This document shows, piece by piece, positions 51,804 through 60,979 of a DNA stretch of 64,000 nt. Under the pieces are notes generated by a model. The model had not been told where the DNA came from. It made no database searches and was given only the letters and a program-made list of their open reading frames with translations. Where the stretch lies: positions 62,001 to 126,000 of the forward strand of contig JAJPHD010000009.1 in the NCBI GenBank assembly GCA_021325455.1, read 5' to 3'. Made by a program: the position numbers and the translations under genes. Position 1 is the stretch's first letter; every line of letters begins with the position of its first letter. Origin of the DNA: Actinomycetota bacterium (lineage in GTDB: Bacteria > Actinomycetota > Acidimicrobiia > Acidimicrobiales > JAJPHD01).

Positions 51804-52700
51804 CTACCCGTTGTCGGAGGGCGAAGGGGCTCGCCTCGAGCTCAGCCAGTAGCGGCCGCACGCCAGCGCCCCTCTCACGGCCAGTCCGGTGGCCACGACC
51901 GGGAGGAGGGCCCGCCGGCGCCCCTTGGTCGTCCGGCCGGCGAAGTGCAGCAGCGACCGGTGATGGGCGGCGATCATGCGATAGGGGTGCCGTCCGGCCG
52001 AGACGCCCTGCAGGTGGGTCACCCGGGCGGAAGGCTCGTAGGCCACCTCCCACCCGGCCTGCCGGGCCCGCCAGCACAGGTCCACGTCCTCGGAGTACAT
52101 GAAGTAGGACTCGTCGAAGCCCCCCAGCCCCTCTAGCACCGACCGCCGGGCGAGGAAGCAGGCACCCGATACCCAGTCGACCAGCCTCGGTTCCGAATGG
52201 TCCCAGTCGGCCATGTGATACCGGCGGCTCCAGCGGTTGTTGGGAGCGACCAGCCCGAGGAAGCCGTGGCCCACGGCGTCGGCCAGGCGGGGAAAGGTGC
52301 GGGCCGAGGGGTACAGGCGGCCGTCGGCCTCCTCGAGGCGGGGCCCCACCAGGGCGACCCGGGGGCTGGCGTCGAGCGCCGCCACCAGCGCCGCCACTGC
52401 GCCGCCCTGGACGATGATGTCGGGGTTCCCGACCAGGACCAGCTCGTGCCGGCAGGCGGCCAAGCCCCGGTTGGCCCCTGCGCCGTAGCCGGCGTTCCGC
52501 CCCGTGTCCACCACCCTGGTGCCAGGGTCGGCCGCCCGCAGGGCGTCTATGGACCCATCGGTGGACCGGTTGTCCACCACGACCACCTCCTGCACGCCCT
52601 CTGACCGTAGGCTCCTCACGCACCTGAGCAGGTGGGGCCCGGCGTTGTAGTTGACGATCACGGCCCCCACCCGCTCGCCGACCGGTACGGGAGCGGTCAC
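51804..52700 (-). CDS. GT2-family glycosyltransferase, rhamnosyltransferase-like
   Basis: 298 residues from GTG 52698-52700 (GTGA overlap with the UXS stop). GT-A fold: [39 protein letters not shown], and the nucleotide-binding Asp region LVGNPDIIV. The acceptor-side motif [19 protein letters not shown] is typical of WbbL-like rhamnosyltransferases. Because the rml genes are in the same operon, transfer of rhamnose or a related 6-deoxysugar to a lipid-linked or polymer acceptor is likely. The C-terminus has a weak hydrophobic stretch that could associate with the membrane. Confidence 0.86.
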   Translation of the reverse strand: MTAPVPVGERVGAVIVNYNAGPHLLRCVRSLRSEGVQEVVVVDNRSTDGSIDALRAADPGTRVVDTGRNAGYGAGANRGLAACRHELVLVGNPDIIVQGGAVAALVAALDASPRVALVGPRLEEADGRLYPSARTFPRLADAVGHGFLGLVAPNNRWSRRYHMADWDHSEPRLVDWVSGACFLARRSVLEGLGGFDESYFMYSEDVDLCWRARQAGWEVAYEPSARVTHLQGVSAGRHPYRMIAAHHRSLLHFAGRTTKGRRRALLPVVATGLAVRGALACGRYWLSSRRAPSPSDNG

Positions 52701-53659
52701 GGGGCGCCAGGAGGCGGGACCGCCGGCCGGCCCAGTCGCTCCTTCAGCCAGGCCGCCGTCCGGGCCAGCCCCTCCCGGAGGTCGACTCCCGGCTCCCAGC
52801 CGAGCAGCCGGCGGGCGAGGGTGATGTCAGGCCGGCGGCGGGCAGGATCGTCCACCGGCAGCGCCTCGAAGACGACCTCTGAGGTCGAGCCCGTAACGGC
52901 CAGCACCTCGGACACCAGCTCGAGGAGGGTGAACTCGGCAGGGTTGCCGATGTTCACGGGGCCGGTGTGGGCCGAGTCCAGCAGGGCGAGGATGCCGCGC
53001 ACCTCGTCGTCCACATAGCAGAAACTCCGGGTCTGGCTGCCGTCCCCGTACACGGTGAGAGGCTTGCCCTCCAGGGCCTGCACGAGCAGGTTCGACACCA
53101 CCCTGCCGTCGTGGGGCCGCATCCTCGGGCCATAGGTGTTGAAGATGCGCACGATGCCCACGCTCAGGCCGTGGCTGCGGTGGTAGGCCATGGTCAGGGC
53201 TTCGGCGAACCGCTTGGCCTCGTCGTAGACGCCGCGTGGGCCGACCGGGTTGACGTGCCCCCAGTAGCCCTCGACCTGGGGATGGACCTCGGGGTCACCG
53301 TAGACCTCGCTGGTGGAGGCCAGCAGGAAGCGCGCCCTTTTGGCCTTGGCCAGGCCGAGGCAGTTGTGGGTCCCGAGGCTCCCCACCTTCAGGGTCTGGA
53401 TGGGGAGCTCGAGGTAGTCCCGAGGTGAGGCGGGGCTGGCGAAGTGGAGCACGGCGTCCACGGGGCCGGGGACGTCCAGGTAGCTGCTCACATCGTGGCA
53501 GCGGAACTCCATGCCCGGGTGGTCGAGGAGGCCGGCCAGGTTGTCGAGCGTCCCCGTCACCAGGTTGTCGATGCACACGACCTGGTCGCCCCGTCCCAGC
53601 AGGGCCTCGCAGAGGTGGGAACCGAGGAAGCCGGCCCCTCCCGTCACCACCGCCCTCAC
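52697..53659 (-). CDS. UDP-glucuronate decarboxylase (UDP-xylose synthase)
   Basis: Oxidises and decarboxylates UDP-glucuronate to UDP-xylose, using bound NAD. 320 residues from GTG 53657-53659 (GTGA overlap with the dehydrogenase gene). The Rossmann loop is [66 protein letters not shown] (Tyr-x3-Lys) and [17 protein letters not shown] are strongly typical of UXS enzymes. The gene directly follows UDP-glucose dehydrogenase, which makes its substrate. Together they give a two-step route UDP-glucose to UDP-glucuronate to UDP-xylose. Confidence 0.9.
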   Translation of the reverse strand: MRAVVTGGAGFLGSHLCEALLGRGDQVVCIDNLVTGTLDNLAGLLDHPGMEFRCHDVSSYLDVPGPVDAVLHFASPASPRDYLELPIQTLKVGSLGTHNCLGLAKAKRARFLLASTSEVYGDPEVHPQVEGYWGHVNPVGPRGVYDEAKRFAEALTMAYHRSHGLSVGIVRIFNTYGPRMRPHDGRVVSNLLVQALEGKPLTVYGDGSQTRSFCYVDDEVRGILALLDSAHTGPVNIGNPAEFTLLELVSEVLAVTGSTSEVVFEALPVDDPARRRPDITLARRLLGWEPGVDLREGLARTAAWLKERLGRPAVPPPGAP

Positions 53660-54936
53660 TGACGGCCCATCCCGAGATAGCGGAATCCGGCCAGCCGCAT
53701 GGAGGCGGGCTCCAGGAGGTTGCGGGCATCCACCAGGCAAGGAGAGGCCATCACGGACCTCACCTTGTCGAAGTCCAGCCAGCGGAGCTCGTCCCACTCC
53801 GTGAGCAGGGCCAGGACCGAGGCCCCCTCGCAGGCCTGATAGGGATCATCACAGAGCTCGATGCCTGCCAGGTCGGGCTGCGGGCCGCGTACCGTCGGGT
53901 CGTACGCCCGCACCCTGGCGCCGGCAGCCACGAGGGCAGCGGCTATGGCGACGGCGGGCGACTGCCTGCGGTCGTCGGTCCGGGCCTTGAAGGTGAGGCC
54001 CCACACGGCGACCTGCGCCTCCTCCAGGGGGCCGCCCACCATGGTCGCGATCTTGGCCAGGACCCGGGATCGTTGCTCGTCGTTGACCTCGATCACCCCT
54101 CGCAGCAGGCTGAAGTCGTAGCCGGCGTCCTCGCCTATGCGGACCAGGGCCCTCGTGTCCTTGGGCAGGCAGCTCCCGCCCCAGCCCGGGCCGGGCTTCA
54201 GGAACTCGAAGCCGATGCGCCGGTCGTAGCCCATGCCGAGGACGACGTCCTTGACATCGGCCCCTACCGCCTCGCACAGGTTGGCGACGGCATTGATGAA
54301 GCTGATCTTGGTGGCGAGAAAGGCGTTGGACGCGTACTTGATGGTCTCGGCCGAGGCCGGGTCGGTGACCATCACCGGCGCCCGCACCTGATCGAAGAGG
54401 GCGGCCACCCTGATGGCAGCAGCCTCGTCGTCGGCTCCTATCACGATGCGGTCGGGGTGCTCGCAGTCGTGTATGGCCGAGCCCTCACGGAGGAACTCCG
54501 GGTTCGAGACCACGGCCACGTCGGGCCGGGCCAGCGCCCTCTCGACCACTCGCGTCGACCCCACCGGGACGGTGGACTTGTTGATGACGACGGACCCGGG
54601 CTCGAGGACGGGCCCGATCTCGGTGGCGGCGTCGACTATGTAGGACATGTCGGCCGACCCATCGGGCCGCTGGGGCGTGGGCACGCACAGGAAGACGAAC
54701 TCCTGGCCCGGCACGGCGGCTGCGGCGCCGAGGACGAACCTGAGCCGGCCCGAGGCCAGGCCCTCCCTCACCAGGCCCTCCAGCCCCTCCTCCACGATGG
54801 GGATACGGCCGCCATTGAGCATGGCCACCTTCTCCGCCACCACGTCGGCACACAACACGTCATGGCCGAGGCGGGCGAGGAAGGCGCCCGTGGTGAGGCC
54901 CACGTACCCCGTCCCGACCACCGCCACCCTGCTCAT
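53656..54936 (-). CDS. UDP-glucose 6-dehydrogenase
   Basis: NAD-dependent four-electron oxidation of UDP-glucose to UDP-glucuronate. 426 residues from ATG 54934-54936 (ATGA overlap with rmlD). The N-terminal NAD loop is [16 protein letters not shown]. The catalytic Cys is in [16 protein letters not shown], with the preceding Lys in [17 protein letters not shown]. The C-terminal domain has [17 protein letters not shown]. All are intact. The product feeds the next gene, UXS. Confidence 0.95.
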   Translation of the reverse strand: MSRVAVVGTGYVGLTTGAFLARLGHDVLCADVVAEKVAMLNGGRIPIVEEGLEGLVREGLASGRLRFVLGAAAAVPGQEFVFLCVPTPQRPDGSADMSYIVDAATEIGPVLEPGSVVINKSTVPVGSTRVVERALARPDVAVVSNPEFLREGSAIHDCEHPDRIVIGADDEAAAIRVAALFDQVRAPVMVTDPASAETIKYASNAFLATKISFINAVANLCEAVGADVKDVVLGMGYDRRIGFEFLKPGPGWGGSCLPKDTRALVRIGEDAGYDFSLLRGVIEVNDEQRSRVLAKIATMVGGPLEEAQVAVWGLTFKARTDDRRQSPAVAIAAALVAAGARVRAYDPTVRGPQPDLAGIELCDDPYQACEGASVLALLTEWDELRWLDFDKVRSVMASPCLVDARNLLEPASMRLAGFRYLGMGRQ

Positions 54937-55778
54937 ACCGCCACCAGCTCCTTCACCAGCACCTCGAGGGACTCCTCCCAGGCCGGGAGCAGGGGGAGGC
55001 CCGAGAGGCGCAGGGCAGCATTGTCCAGCACCGAGAAGGGGGGGCGGGGAGCCGGCCGGGGCGGCTGGAGCGAAACGGTGGCGATGGGCTCCACCCGCCC
55101 GGGATCGAGGCCGGCGGCGCCCAGCACGGCCCGGGCGAAGCCGTACCAGGTCGTCTGGCCCTGGTTGGTCACATGGAAGAGCCCCGGCCGGCGCTCCACC
55201 GCCAGGCGCATCACCACCCCGGCCAGGTCGGCCGCCATGGTGGGGCTGCCGTGCTGGTCGTCCACGAACCGCAGGGGCCCCGGCTCCCGGGCCAGGCGCA
55301 GCACGGTGCGAGCCATGTTGGACCCGTGGCGCCCGCAGACCCATGAGGTGCGCACGATGGTGGCCTCGGGGGGGCAGGCGTGCTCCCCCCCCAGCTTGGA
55401 ACGCCCGTAGACGGAAAGGGGATGGGGGTCGTCCCACTCCGTGTAGGGGCGGCCGCTCGCCCCGTCGAACACGTAGTCCGTCGACAGGTAGCAAAGATGG
55501 GCACCGCACCACCGGGCTGCCTCGGCCACGTGGCGGGTGCCGAGGGCGTTCACCAGGTAGGCCCGGTCGGGGTCCTCCTCGCAGGCATCCACCGCCGTCC
55601 AGGCCGCGGTGTGCACGATGACGTCGGGGCTCGTTCCCGCCACCAGCTGGAGGACGGCATCGCGGTCGGACACGTCGAGGCGGGAATGGTCCAGGGCCAC
55701 CACGTCCCACCTCGGCCCGAACGCTGCCGCCACCTCCTGGCCTACCTGGCCCCCCGCCCCGGTGATGACCACCCGCAT
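54933..55778 (-). CDS. rmlD: dTDP-4-dehydrorhamnose reductase
   Basis: Reduces dTDP-4-keto-L-rhamnose to dTDP-L-rhamnose with NAD(P)H. 281 residues. The nucleotide loop is ITGAGGQVGQEVA. The catalytic Thr/Tyr/Lys are in YLSTDYVFDG and YGRSKLGGEHA. The C-terminal part has VLDNAALRLSGLP. It is 3 nt from rmlB, and its stop overlaps the next start. The usual 3,5-epimerase gene rmlC is not in the window, so either it is elsewhere or the pathway makes a different 6-deoxysugar. Confidence 0.92.
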   Translation of the reverse strand: MRVVITGAGGQVGQEVAAAFGPRWDVVALDHSRLDVSDRDAVLQLVAGTSPDVIVHTAAWTAVDACEEDPDRAYLVNALGTRHVAEAARWCGAHLCYLSTDYVFDGASGRPYTEWDDPHPLSVYGRSKLGGEHACPPEATIVRTSWVCGRHGSNMARTVLRLAREPGPLRFVDDQHGSPTMAADLAGVVMRLAVERRPGLFHVTNQGQTTWYGFARAVLGAAGLDPGRVEPIATVSLQPPRPAPRPPFSVLDNAALRLSGLPLLPAWEESLEVLVKELVAV

Positions 55779-55781
55779 GAG

Positions 55782-56783
55782 CTACCAGGCCGTCTCCTGG
55801 ACGGGGGCCCGGCCCCGCCGGGGCTCCCACCACTCCCGGTTCCCGGCGTACCAGGCCACGGTGGAGTCCAGGCCCTCCCGGAACCCCACCTCTGGCTCCC
55901 ACCCCAGCTCGCGGCGGATCTTGGTCGAGTCGAGGAGGTACCGCCGGTCGTGGCCCGGACGGTCGGGGACCACCATCTTGAGGGAGGAGGGCCGGCCGGT
56001 GGCGGCGAGAACGAGGTCGGCGACGTCCTCGATGCTCGCCTCCTCACCACTGCCCACGTGGTAGGTCTCGCCCACCCGGCCCCGCTCGAGGACGGCCTCG
56101 ACGGCCCGGCAGTGGTCCGACACGTGCAGCCACTCTCTCCGGTTGCGGGTGGAGGCGTACATGGGGAGGGGCTGGCCATCCAGAGCCCTGGTGGTGAAGA
56201 GGGGGATGAGCTTCTCGGGGAACTGGAAGGGCCCGTAGTTGTTGCAGCAGTTGGTGATGGTGGTAGGCAGCCCGTACGTCTCGCCGTAGGCGCGCACGGC
56301 ATGGTCCGCGCCCGCCTTGGAGGCGTTGTAGGGAGTGCGGGGCCGGTAGGGGGACTGCTCGGTGAAGGCCTCGGGCGAGTCGAGGGCCAGATCGCCGTAC
56401 ACCTCGCAGGTCGAAATGTGGTGGAAGCGGGCCACCCCCGCTCGTCTGGCCGCCTCCAGCATGGTCTGGGTGCCGAGCACGTTGGTGCGGAAGAACAGCC
56501 CCGGGTCCAGGACCGCCAGGCTGTTGTGGGACTCGGCGGCGAAGTTGACGATGGTGTCGACGCCGTGGGCTGCGATGGCCTCCTCGGCCCGGTCCAGGTC
56601 GCAGACATCGGCGTGGACGAAGACGATCCCGCTCTCGACGTCAGCCAGGCTCTCCCGGCTGCCGGCATAGGTGAGGGCGTCGTAGACGACCACGGGCCCC
56701 TCGTGGCCGGCCAGCCAGTGGCGGACGAAGTTGGACCCGATGAACCCGGCCCCGCCGGTCACGAGCAGCCTGCCAGATGCCAT
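55782..56783 (-). CDS. rmlB: dTDP-glucose 4,6-dehydratase
   Basis: Converts dTDP-glucose to dTDP-4-keto-6-deoxyglucose with bound NAD. 333 residues. The Rossmann loop is VTGGAGFIGSNFVRHW. The active-site Thr-Asp/Glu-Glu region is STCEVYGDLALDSPEAFTE and the Tyr-x3-Lys is in TPYNASKAGADH. The substrate region is TITNCCNNYGPFQFPEKLIPL (in parts). All are typical of RmlB. It lies between rmlA (about 40 nt) and rmlD (3 nt). Confidence 0.95.
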   Translation of the reverse strand: MASGRLLVTGGAGFIGSNFVRHWLAGHEGPVVVYDALTYAGSRESLADVESGIVFVHADVCDLDRAEEAIAAHGVDTIVNFAAESHNSLAVLDPGLFFRTNVLGTQTMLEAARRAGVARFHHISTCEVYGDLALDSPEAFTEQSPYRPRTPYNASKAGADHAVRAYGETYGLPTTITNCCNNYGPFQFPEKLIPLFTTRALDGQPLPMYASTRNRREWLHVSDHCRAVEAVLERGRVGETYHVGSGEEASIEDVADLVLAATGRPSSLKMVVPDRPGHDRRYLLDSTKIRRELGWEPEVGFREGLDSTVAWYAGNREWWEPRRGRAPVQETAW

Positions 56784-56822
56784 CGGGGCGCCAGGCTAGA
56801 GGCTGGGGGGCCGAGGGCTGGG

Positions 56823-57938
56823 TCAGGCCAGATCGACCCGTGAGTGGTCGCCCAGCATCAGGCGGACGGCCCGGGGGCGGCGGCTGGTCCGGGAGACCTC
56901 CACCATCTTGCCCACGAGGGAGTCCTCCACCCTCGGTATGTCGATGATCCGGCTCTGCTCCAGCACCACCGAGTGCTCGATCTCGGACCGGACTATCTCG
57001 CAGCCGTAGTAGACGGAGGTGAAGGGGCCGATGAAGCTGTCCACGATCCTGGTGCCCTCGCCGATGATGGCCGGTCCTCTGATGGTGGAGCGCACTATCT
57101 GGGCCCCGTCCTGCAGGACGACCCGCCCCTCCAGGCGGGAGTCCCCGTCCACCTCACCGTGGTTGGCGGGCTCCAGGCCCTCCAGGACCAGACGGTTGCC
57201 TTCCAGGAAGGCGTCCAGCTCCCCCAGGTCCTTCCAGTACCCGTCCACCACCTGGCACCGGACCCGGTGGCCGTGGTCGATCAACCACTGGATGGCATCG
57301 GTGATCTCCAGCTCCCCCCGGGCCGACGGGGAGATGGACGCCACCGCCTCGTGGATGCGGGCATCGAAGAGGTAGACACCCACCAGGGCCAGGTCAGAAG
57401 GGGGATGGGCCGGCTTCTCCACCAGGCCCACCACCTCGCCGGCGGGGTCCAGCACGGCCACCCCGAACCGCTGCGGGTCGGGCACCCGGGCCAGCAGGAT
57501 CTGGGCCGCCGGGGACTTGCCCTGGTCTCCCTCCAGGCCCTGGAAGGTGCCGCTCAGCCGCTCCCGCTCCCCCTCGAAGTCGGCCACCAGGCCGGTGATG
57601 CCCTGGCGCAGCAGGTTGTCGCCCAGGTACATGACGAACTCCTCGTCCCCCAGGAAGGGCTGGGCGATGAGGACGCCGTGGGCCAGCCCCAGGGGCGCTT
57701 CCTGGGGGATCCAGGTCACCTCCAGCCCCCAGGCCGAGCCGTCCCCCACTGCCGCCTCCACCTCGGCCCTGGTGTCGCCCACCACGACCCCCACCTGGCG
57801 GATCCCGGCCTCGGCCATGGCCTCCAAGGCGTAGAAGAGGATGGGCTTGTTGGCCACCGGCACCAGCTGCTTGGCGCTGGTGTGGGTGATGGGCCGGAGG
57901 CGGGTGCCGGCTCCGCCGGCGAGGATCAGGCCCTTCAC
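56823..57938 (-). CDS. rmlA: glucose-1-phosphate thymidylyltransferase, long form
   Basis: Makes dTDP-glucose, the first step of the rml pathway. 371 residues from GTG 57936-57938. The nucleotide loop is ILAGGAGTRLRPITHTSAKQ. YLGDNLLRQGI, EKPAHPPSDLALVGVYLF and ITDAIQWLID are all present. The protein is about 80 residues longer than enterobacterial RmlA because of a C-terminal hexapeptide (left-handed beta-helix) region (IIGEGTRIVDSFIGPFTSV). This matches the long RmlA/StrD type of actinobacteria. The start lies 4 nt after the LCP gene stop. Confidence 0.92.
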   Translation of the reverse strand: MKGLILAGGAGTRLRPITHTSAKQLVPVANKPILFYALEAMAEAGIRQVGVVVGDTRAEVEAAVGDGSAWGLEVTWIPQEAPLGLAHGVLIAQPFLGDEEFVMYLGDNLLRQGITGLVADFEGERERLSGTFQGLEGDQGKSPAAQILLARVPDPQRFGVAVLDPAGEVVGLVEKPAHPPSDLALVGVYLFDARIHEAVASISPSARGELEITDAIQWLIDHGHRVRCQVVDGYWKDLGELDAFLEGNRLVLEGLEPANHGEVDGDSRLEGRVVLQDGAQIVRSTIRGPAIIGEGTRIVDSFIGPFTSVYYGCEIVRSEIEHSVVLEQSRIIDIPRVEDSLVGKMVEVSRTSRRPRAVRLMLGDHSRVDLA

Positions 57939-57942
57939 GGCG

Positions 57943-59667
57943 TCACGACCTGCAGGCGGTGGGGTCCCACGGGGGGGGCTTGGTGGAGCCCGAGGGGGTG
58001 GCGGTCCCCCCGGCTGAGGAGCCGGTTCCCGACCCCCCTGCCGAGCCTCCCGCACCTCCCGAGGGGGCCGATCTCACCGCCCCCGGCGAGGCCTTGGTGC
58101 TGATCCCCCCGTAGCTGGCCCCGGTCGTGAGGGTGATGACCGAGCCGCCCATGTTGGGGTCTTCGTTGATGGTGGCGCCGCCCTTCACGTGCTCGGCCAA
58201 GGTGCGGGCCTCGGCCTCGTGACCGGGCCCGTAGGTGACGATGGAGGATAGATAGCCATAGGAGTTGGCATCTCCGTAGTTGACCACCTTGAAGCCGGCA
58301 CTGCTGAGGGCCTGGGCCGCCTGCTGGGCCTGGCCCGTCGCTCCCGAGCCGTTCAGGACCTCGACGTGGACCGACGAAAGAGCCACCGTGGGCGGAGGGG
58401 AATGCCGGGCGGCGGGGCGCCGGCTCCCCCCGGCGGGGGCGGGCATCCCGTAGCTCTCCCAGGCCCGGATGACGGCCTTGTCCGCCGACCACTCGGGCTG
58501 GAGCACGTCCGCCCCTCCCGGGGTGACATAGGGGGTCCCGGGCATGGTCCATGAGGGGGTGCTGCCCGGGTTGGCCCTGCCGAACTCGCTGATGAGGCGC
58601 AGGATGTCCGAGGTCGAGAAGCGGCTGTCCACCCGCACGTCCCCCACCGCCTTGGAGACCAGCGAGTTGGCCACGAAGGGATTGTGGATCCCGCGGTGCA
58701 CGGCCGTCTGGGCCAGCACCCGCAGGAACTCGTGCTGGCGGGTTATCCTCCCCAGGTCCCCGGTGCCCTCCGGTATCCACTGGCCGCCCTTGTAGTACTG
58801 GTAGAAGCGGCTGCGGGCCAGGGCCAGGGCCATCTTGCCGTTGAGGTGATGGTTGCCGGCGGTGGGAATGTCCAGGCCCGACTCCGCGTCCCTGGCGGGG
58901 TAGGGGAAGTACATGCATATCCCCCCCACCGTGTTCACGATGCCCTCCAGGCCGGTGAAGTTGACCTCGATGTAGTGGTTGATGGGGATCCCGTAGTCGT
59001 GCGTGATGGTCTGTATGAGCTGGCTGGGCCCATTGTTGAAGGCCGAGTTGATGCGGTTCACGGTGCTCGTGCCGGCGATGTGCACGTAGCTGTCCCGGGG
59101 TATGGAGAGCATGGCCGCCTTGCCGGTGGCGGGGATCAGGTGCACGAGCACGATGACGTCGCTGCGTTGCCCGGCAGCCTGGGCCGTGCTGCCGTACTCG
59201 GCCTGCTGGGACTTGCTGAACCCGGATCGGCTGTCCGAGCCCACCAGCAGGATGGTCTCGGGCTTGCCGGGAGGCGGGGGGGCGGCCGTGCGACCGACCC
59301 CCTGGAGGCCGTGCACCACGACCTTGGGTATCTGGCTCACCTTGTAACGGGCGTAGAGATAGGTCGATGCCGTTCCCGCCATGCACAGGACGACGATGAC
59401 GTTGAGCACGAGCAGGGCCCGCCTGGGCCAGCGCCGGGCCGGGCGCTGTCGGTGGCGGGGAGAGGGGGGACCGCCGGGGGGCCGGCCCGCCCAGGGGGCC
59501 CAGCGGCGGTGCCGATAGCGCCGGCGCCGGTGCTCGCCCCCCCGCCGGGGGATCTCGAGGGCGGGATCGGGCCGCTCCGGCGCCACCACGCCCCCCCTCG
59601 GGAGGTCCTCGCTGGCCGGCAGGTTGATCCAGACGCGCCCGCCCCGCCCGCTGCCGAGGTCAGCCAT
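57943..59667 (-). CDS. LytR-CpsA-Psr (LCP) family protein with LytR_C domain
   Basis: 574 residues. A long basic Pro/Arg cytosolic region (1-82) is followed by one membrane helix (about 85-105, LLVLNVIVVLCMAGTASTY). The exported LCP domain shows ILLVGSDSR, RSDVIVLVHL, LSIPRDSYV and TVNRINSAFNNG, the Arg/Asp residues that bind the polyprenyl pyrophosphate. The LytR_C domain (VHVEVLNGSGATGQAQQA) follows, then a Gly/Ser-rich tail. LCP enzymes attach undecaprenyl-linked glycans to peptidoglycan. It is the first gene of the rml/UXS operon, so it is the probable ligase for that polymer. Confidence 0.92.
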   Translation of the reverse strand: MADLGSGRGGRVWINLPASEDLPRGGVVAPERPDPALEIPRRGGEHRRRRYRHRRWAPWAGRPPGGPPSPRHRQRPARRWPRRALLVLNVIVVLCMAGTASTYLYARYKVSQIPKVVVHGLQGVGRTAAPPPPGKPETILLVGSDSRSGFSKSQQAEYGSTAQAAGQRSDVIVLVHLIPATGKAAMLSIPRDSYVHIAGTSTVNRINSAFNNGPSQLIQTITHDYGIPINHYIEVNFTGLEGIVNTVGGICMYFPYPARDAESGLDIPTAGNHHLNGKMALALARSRFYQYYKGGQWIPEGTGDLGRITRQHEFLRVLAQTAVHRGIHNPFVANSLVSKAVGDVRVDSRFSTSDILRLISEFGRANPGSTPSWTMPGTPYVTPGGADVLQPEWSADKAVIRAWESYGMPAPAGGSRRPAARHSPPPTVALSSVHVEVLNGSGATGQAQQAAQALSSAGFKVVNYGDANSYGYLSSIVTYGPGHEAEARTLAEHVKGGATINEDPNMGGSVITLTTGASYGGISTKASPGAVRSAPSGGAGGSAGGSGTGSSAGGTATPSGSTKPPPWDPTACRS

Positions 59668-59805
59668 GACGGGCCACCCTACCAGCGGGTTCCCTCTCTC
59701 CCGACGCGCCCGGGGGCCTCCCGGGACCGGGCATCACGACCCCAGGACCCCTGGGGAGGGCCAACGGTTCCGCCGGGGGCCAACCCGAGAGGGGGGACGA
59801 AGGCC

Positions 59806-60951
59806 CTAGCCCACCGGCAGGCCCAGGCCCCGGCTTATGACCAGGCGCTGGACCTCGCTCGTGCCTTCCCCTATCTCCAGGATCTTGGCGTCGCGGTAGA
59901 AGCGGGCCACGGGCGTCTCATCGATGAAGCCGTAGCCACCGAATATCTGGGTGGCCTCCCGGGTGGCGGACACGGCGGCCTCGGTGGCAAGAAGCTTGGC
60001 CATGGCCGCGGCCTGCTTGAACGGACGGCCGTGGTCCTTCAGCCAGGCCGCCCGGTAGGTGAGGGCCCGGGCCGACTCCACGGCCACGGCCAGGTCGGCG
60101 CATTTGAATGCCACGGCCTGGTAGCGCCCAATGGGGCCGCCGAAGGCCTGGCGGCTCCCGGCGTAGGCCACGGACTCCTCCAGGCAGGCCTGGGCCAGGC
60201 CCACCGCCAGTGCGGCAATGGCGATGCGCCCGTCGTCCAGGATGGCGAGGAACTGGGCGAGGCCCCTCCCCTCCTCCCCGAGGAGGTTGTCAGCAGGGAC
60301 CCGGCAGCCGTCCAGCGTGAGGCCGTGGGTGTCCGAGGCGTGCCAACCCATCTTGCGGTAGGGGGGCTCGACGATGAGGCCAGGGGTCCCCGCCGGCACG
60401 ATGATGGCCGAGATCCCCTCCCCGGGCCCGGTACGGGCCGTGACCGTGATCACCGAGGTGATCGGGGTGCCGGAGTTGGTGATGAAGGCCTTGGAGCCGT
60501 CGATCACCCACTCGTCACCCTCCCGCCTGGCCCGGGTCCGGGTGGCGCCGGCATCGCTGCCACCATCGGGCTCGGTGAGCCCGAAGGCCCCGAGGGCCTC
60601 CCCGGCACACAGGGCGGGCAGCCACTCATCCCGCTGGGCGTCGGTGCCGAACTGGAATATGGGGTTGGCGCCCAGCCCTACCCCGGCCGACAGCGTGATG
60701 GCCAAGGAGGAATCCACCCGGCCCAGCTCCTCTATGGCCAGACACAGGGTCGTGAAGTCCGCCCCCGAGCCCCCGTACCTCTCGGGGAAGGGCAAGCCGA
60801 ACAGGCCCAGCTTCCCCATGGCCAGCACGGTGTCCAACGGGAAGTGGTGGTCCCGGTCCCAGGCCTCGGCATGGGGCGCGATCTCCTGCTCGGCGAACTC
60901 CCTCACAACCTTGCGGAAGGCCTCCTGCTCGGGCGTGAAGTCGAGGTCCAT
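59806..60951 (-). CDS. acyl-CoA dehydrogenase, SCAD/MCAD-type
   Basis: 381 residues from ATG 60949-60951 (MDLDFTPEQEAFRKVVREF). The flavin/substrate segments are FGLTEPDGGSDAGATRT, DGSKAFITNSG and RMG-like YRKMGWHASDTH. The catalytic Glu is present in the C-terminal loop IGEGTSEVQRLVISRGLG, unlike the other acyl-CoA dehydrogenase at the left end of the window. Size and motifs fit short- to medium-chain enzymes. It is divergent from the class IV aminotransferase gene, with only 28 nt between starts, so their promoters must overlap or face away. The substrate is not predictable in detail. Confidence 0.93.
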   Translation of the reverse strand: MDLDFTPEQEAFRKVVREFAEQEIAPHAEAWDRDHHFPLDTVLAMGKLGLFGLPFPERYGGSGADFTTLCLAIEELGRVDSSLAITLSAGVGLGANPIFQFGTDAQRDEWLPALCAGEALGAFGLTEPDGGSDAGATRTRARREGDEWVIDGSKAFITNSGTPITSVITVTARTGPGEGISAIIVPAGTPGLIVEPPYRKMGWHASDTHGLTLDGCRVPADNLLGEEGRGLAQFLAILDDGRIAIAALAVGLAQACLEESVAYAGSRQAFGGPIGRYQAVAFKCADLAVAVESARALTYRAAWLKDHGRPFKQAAAMAKLLATEAAVSATREATQIFGGYGFIDETPVARFYRDAKILEIGEGTSEVQRLVISRGLGLPVG

Positions 60952-60979
60952 ACCGCTTCTGATCGTAGGCTGTGAGGCG

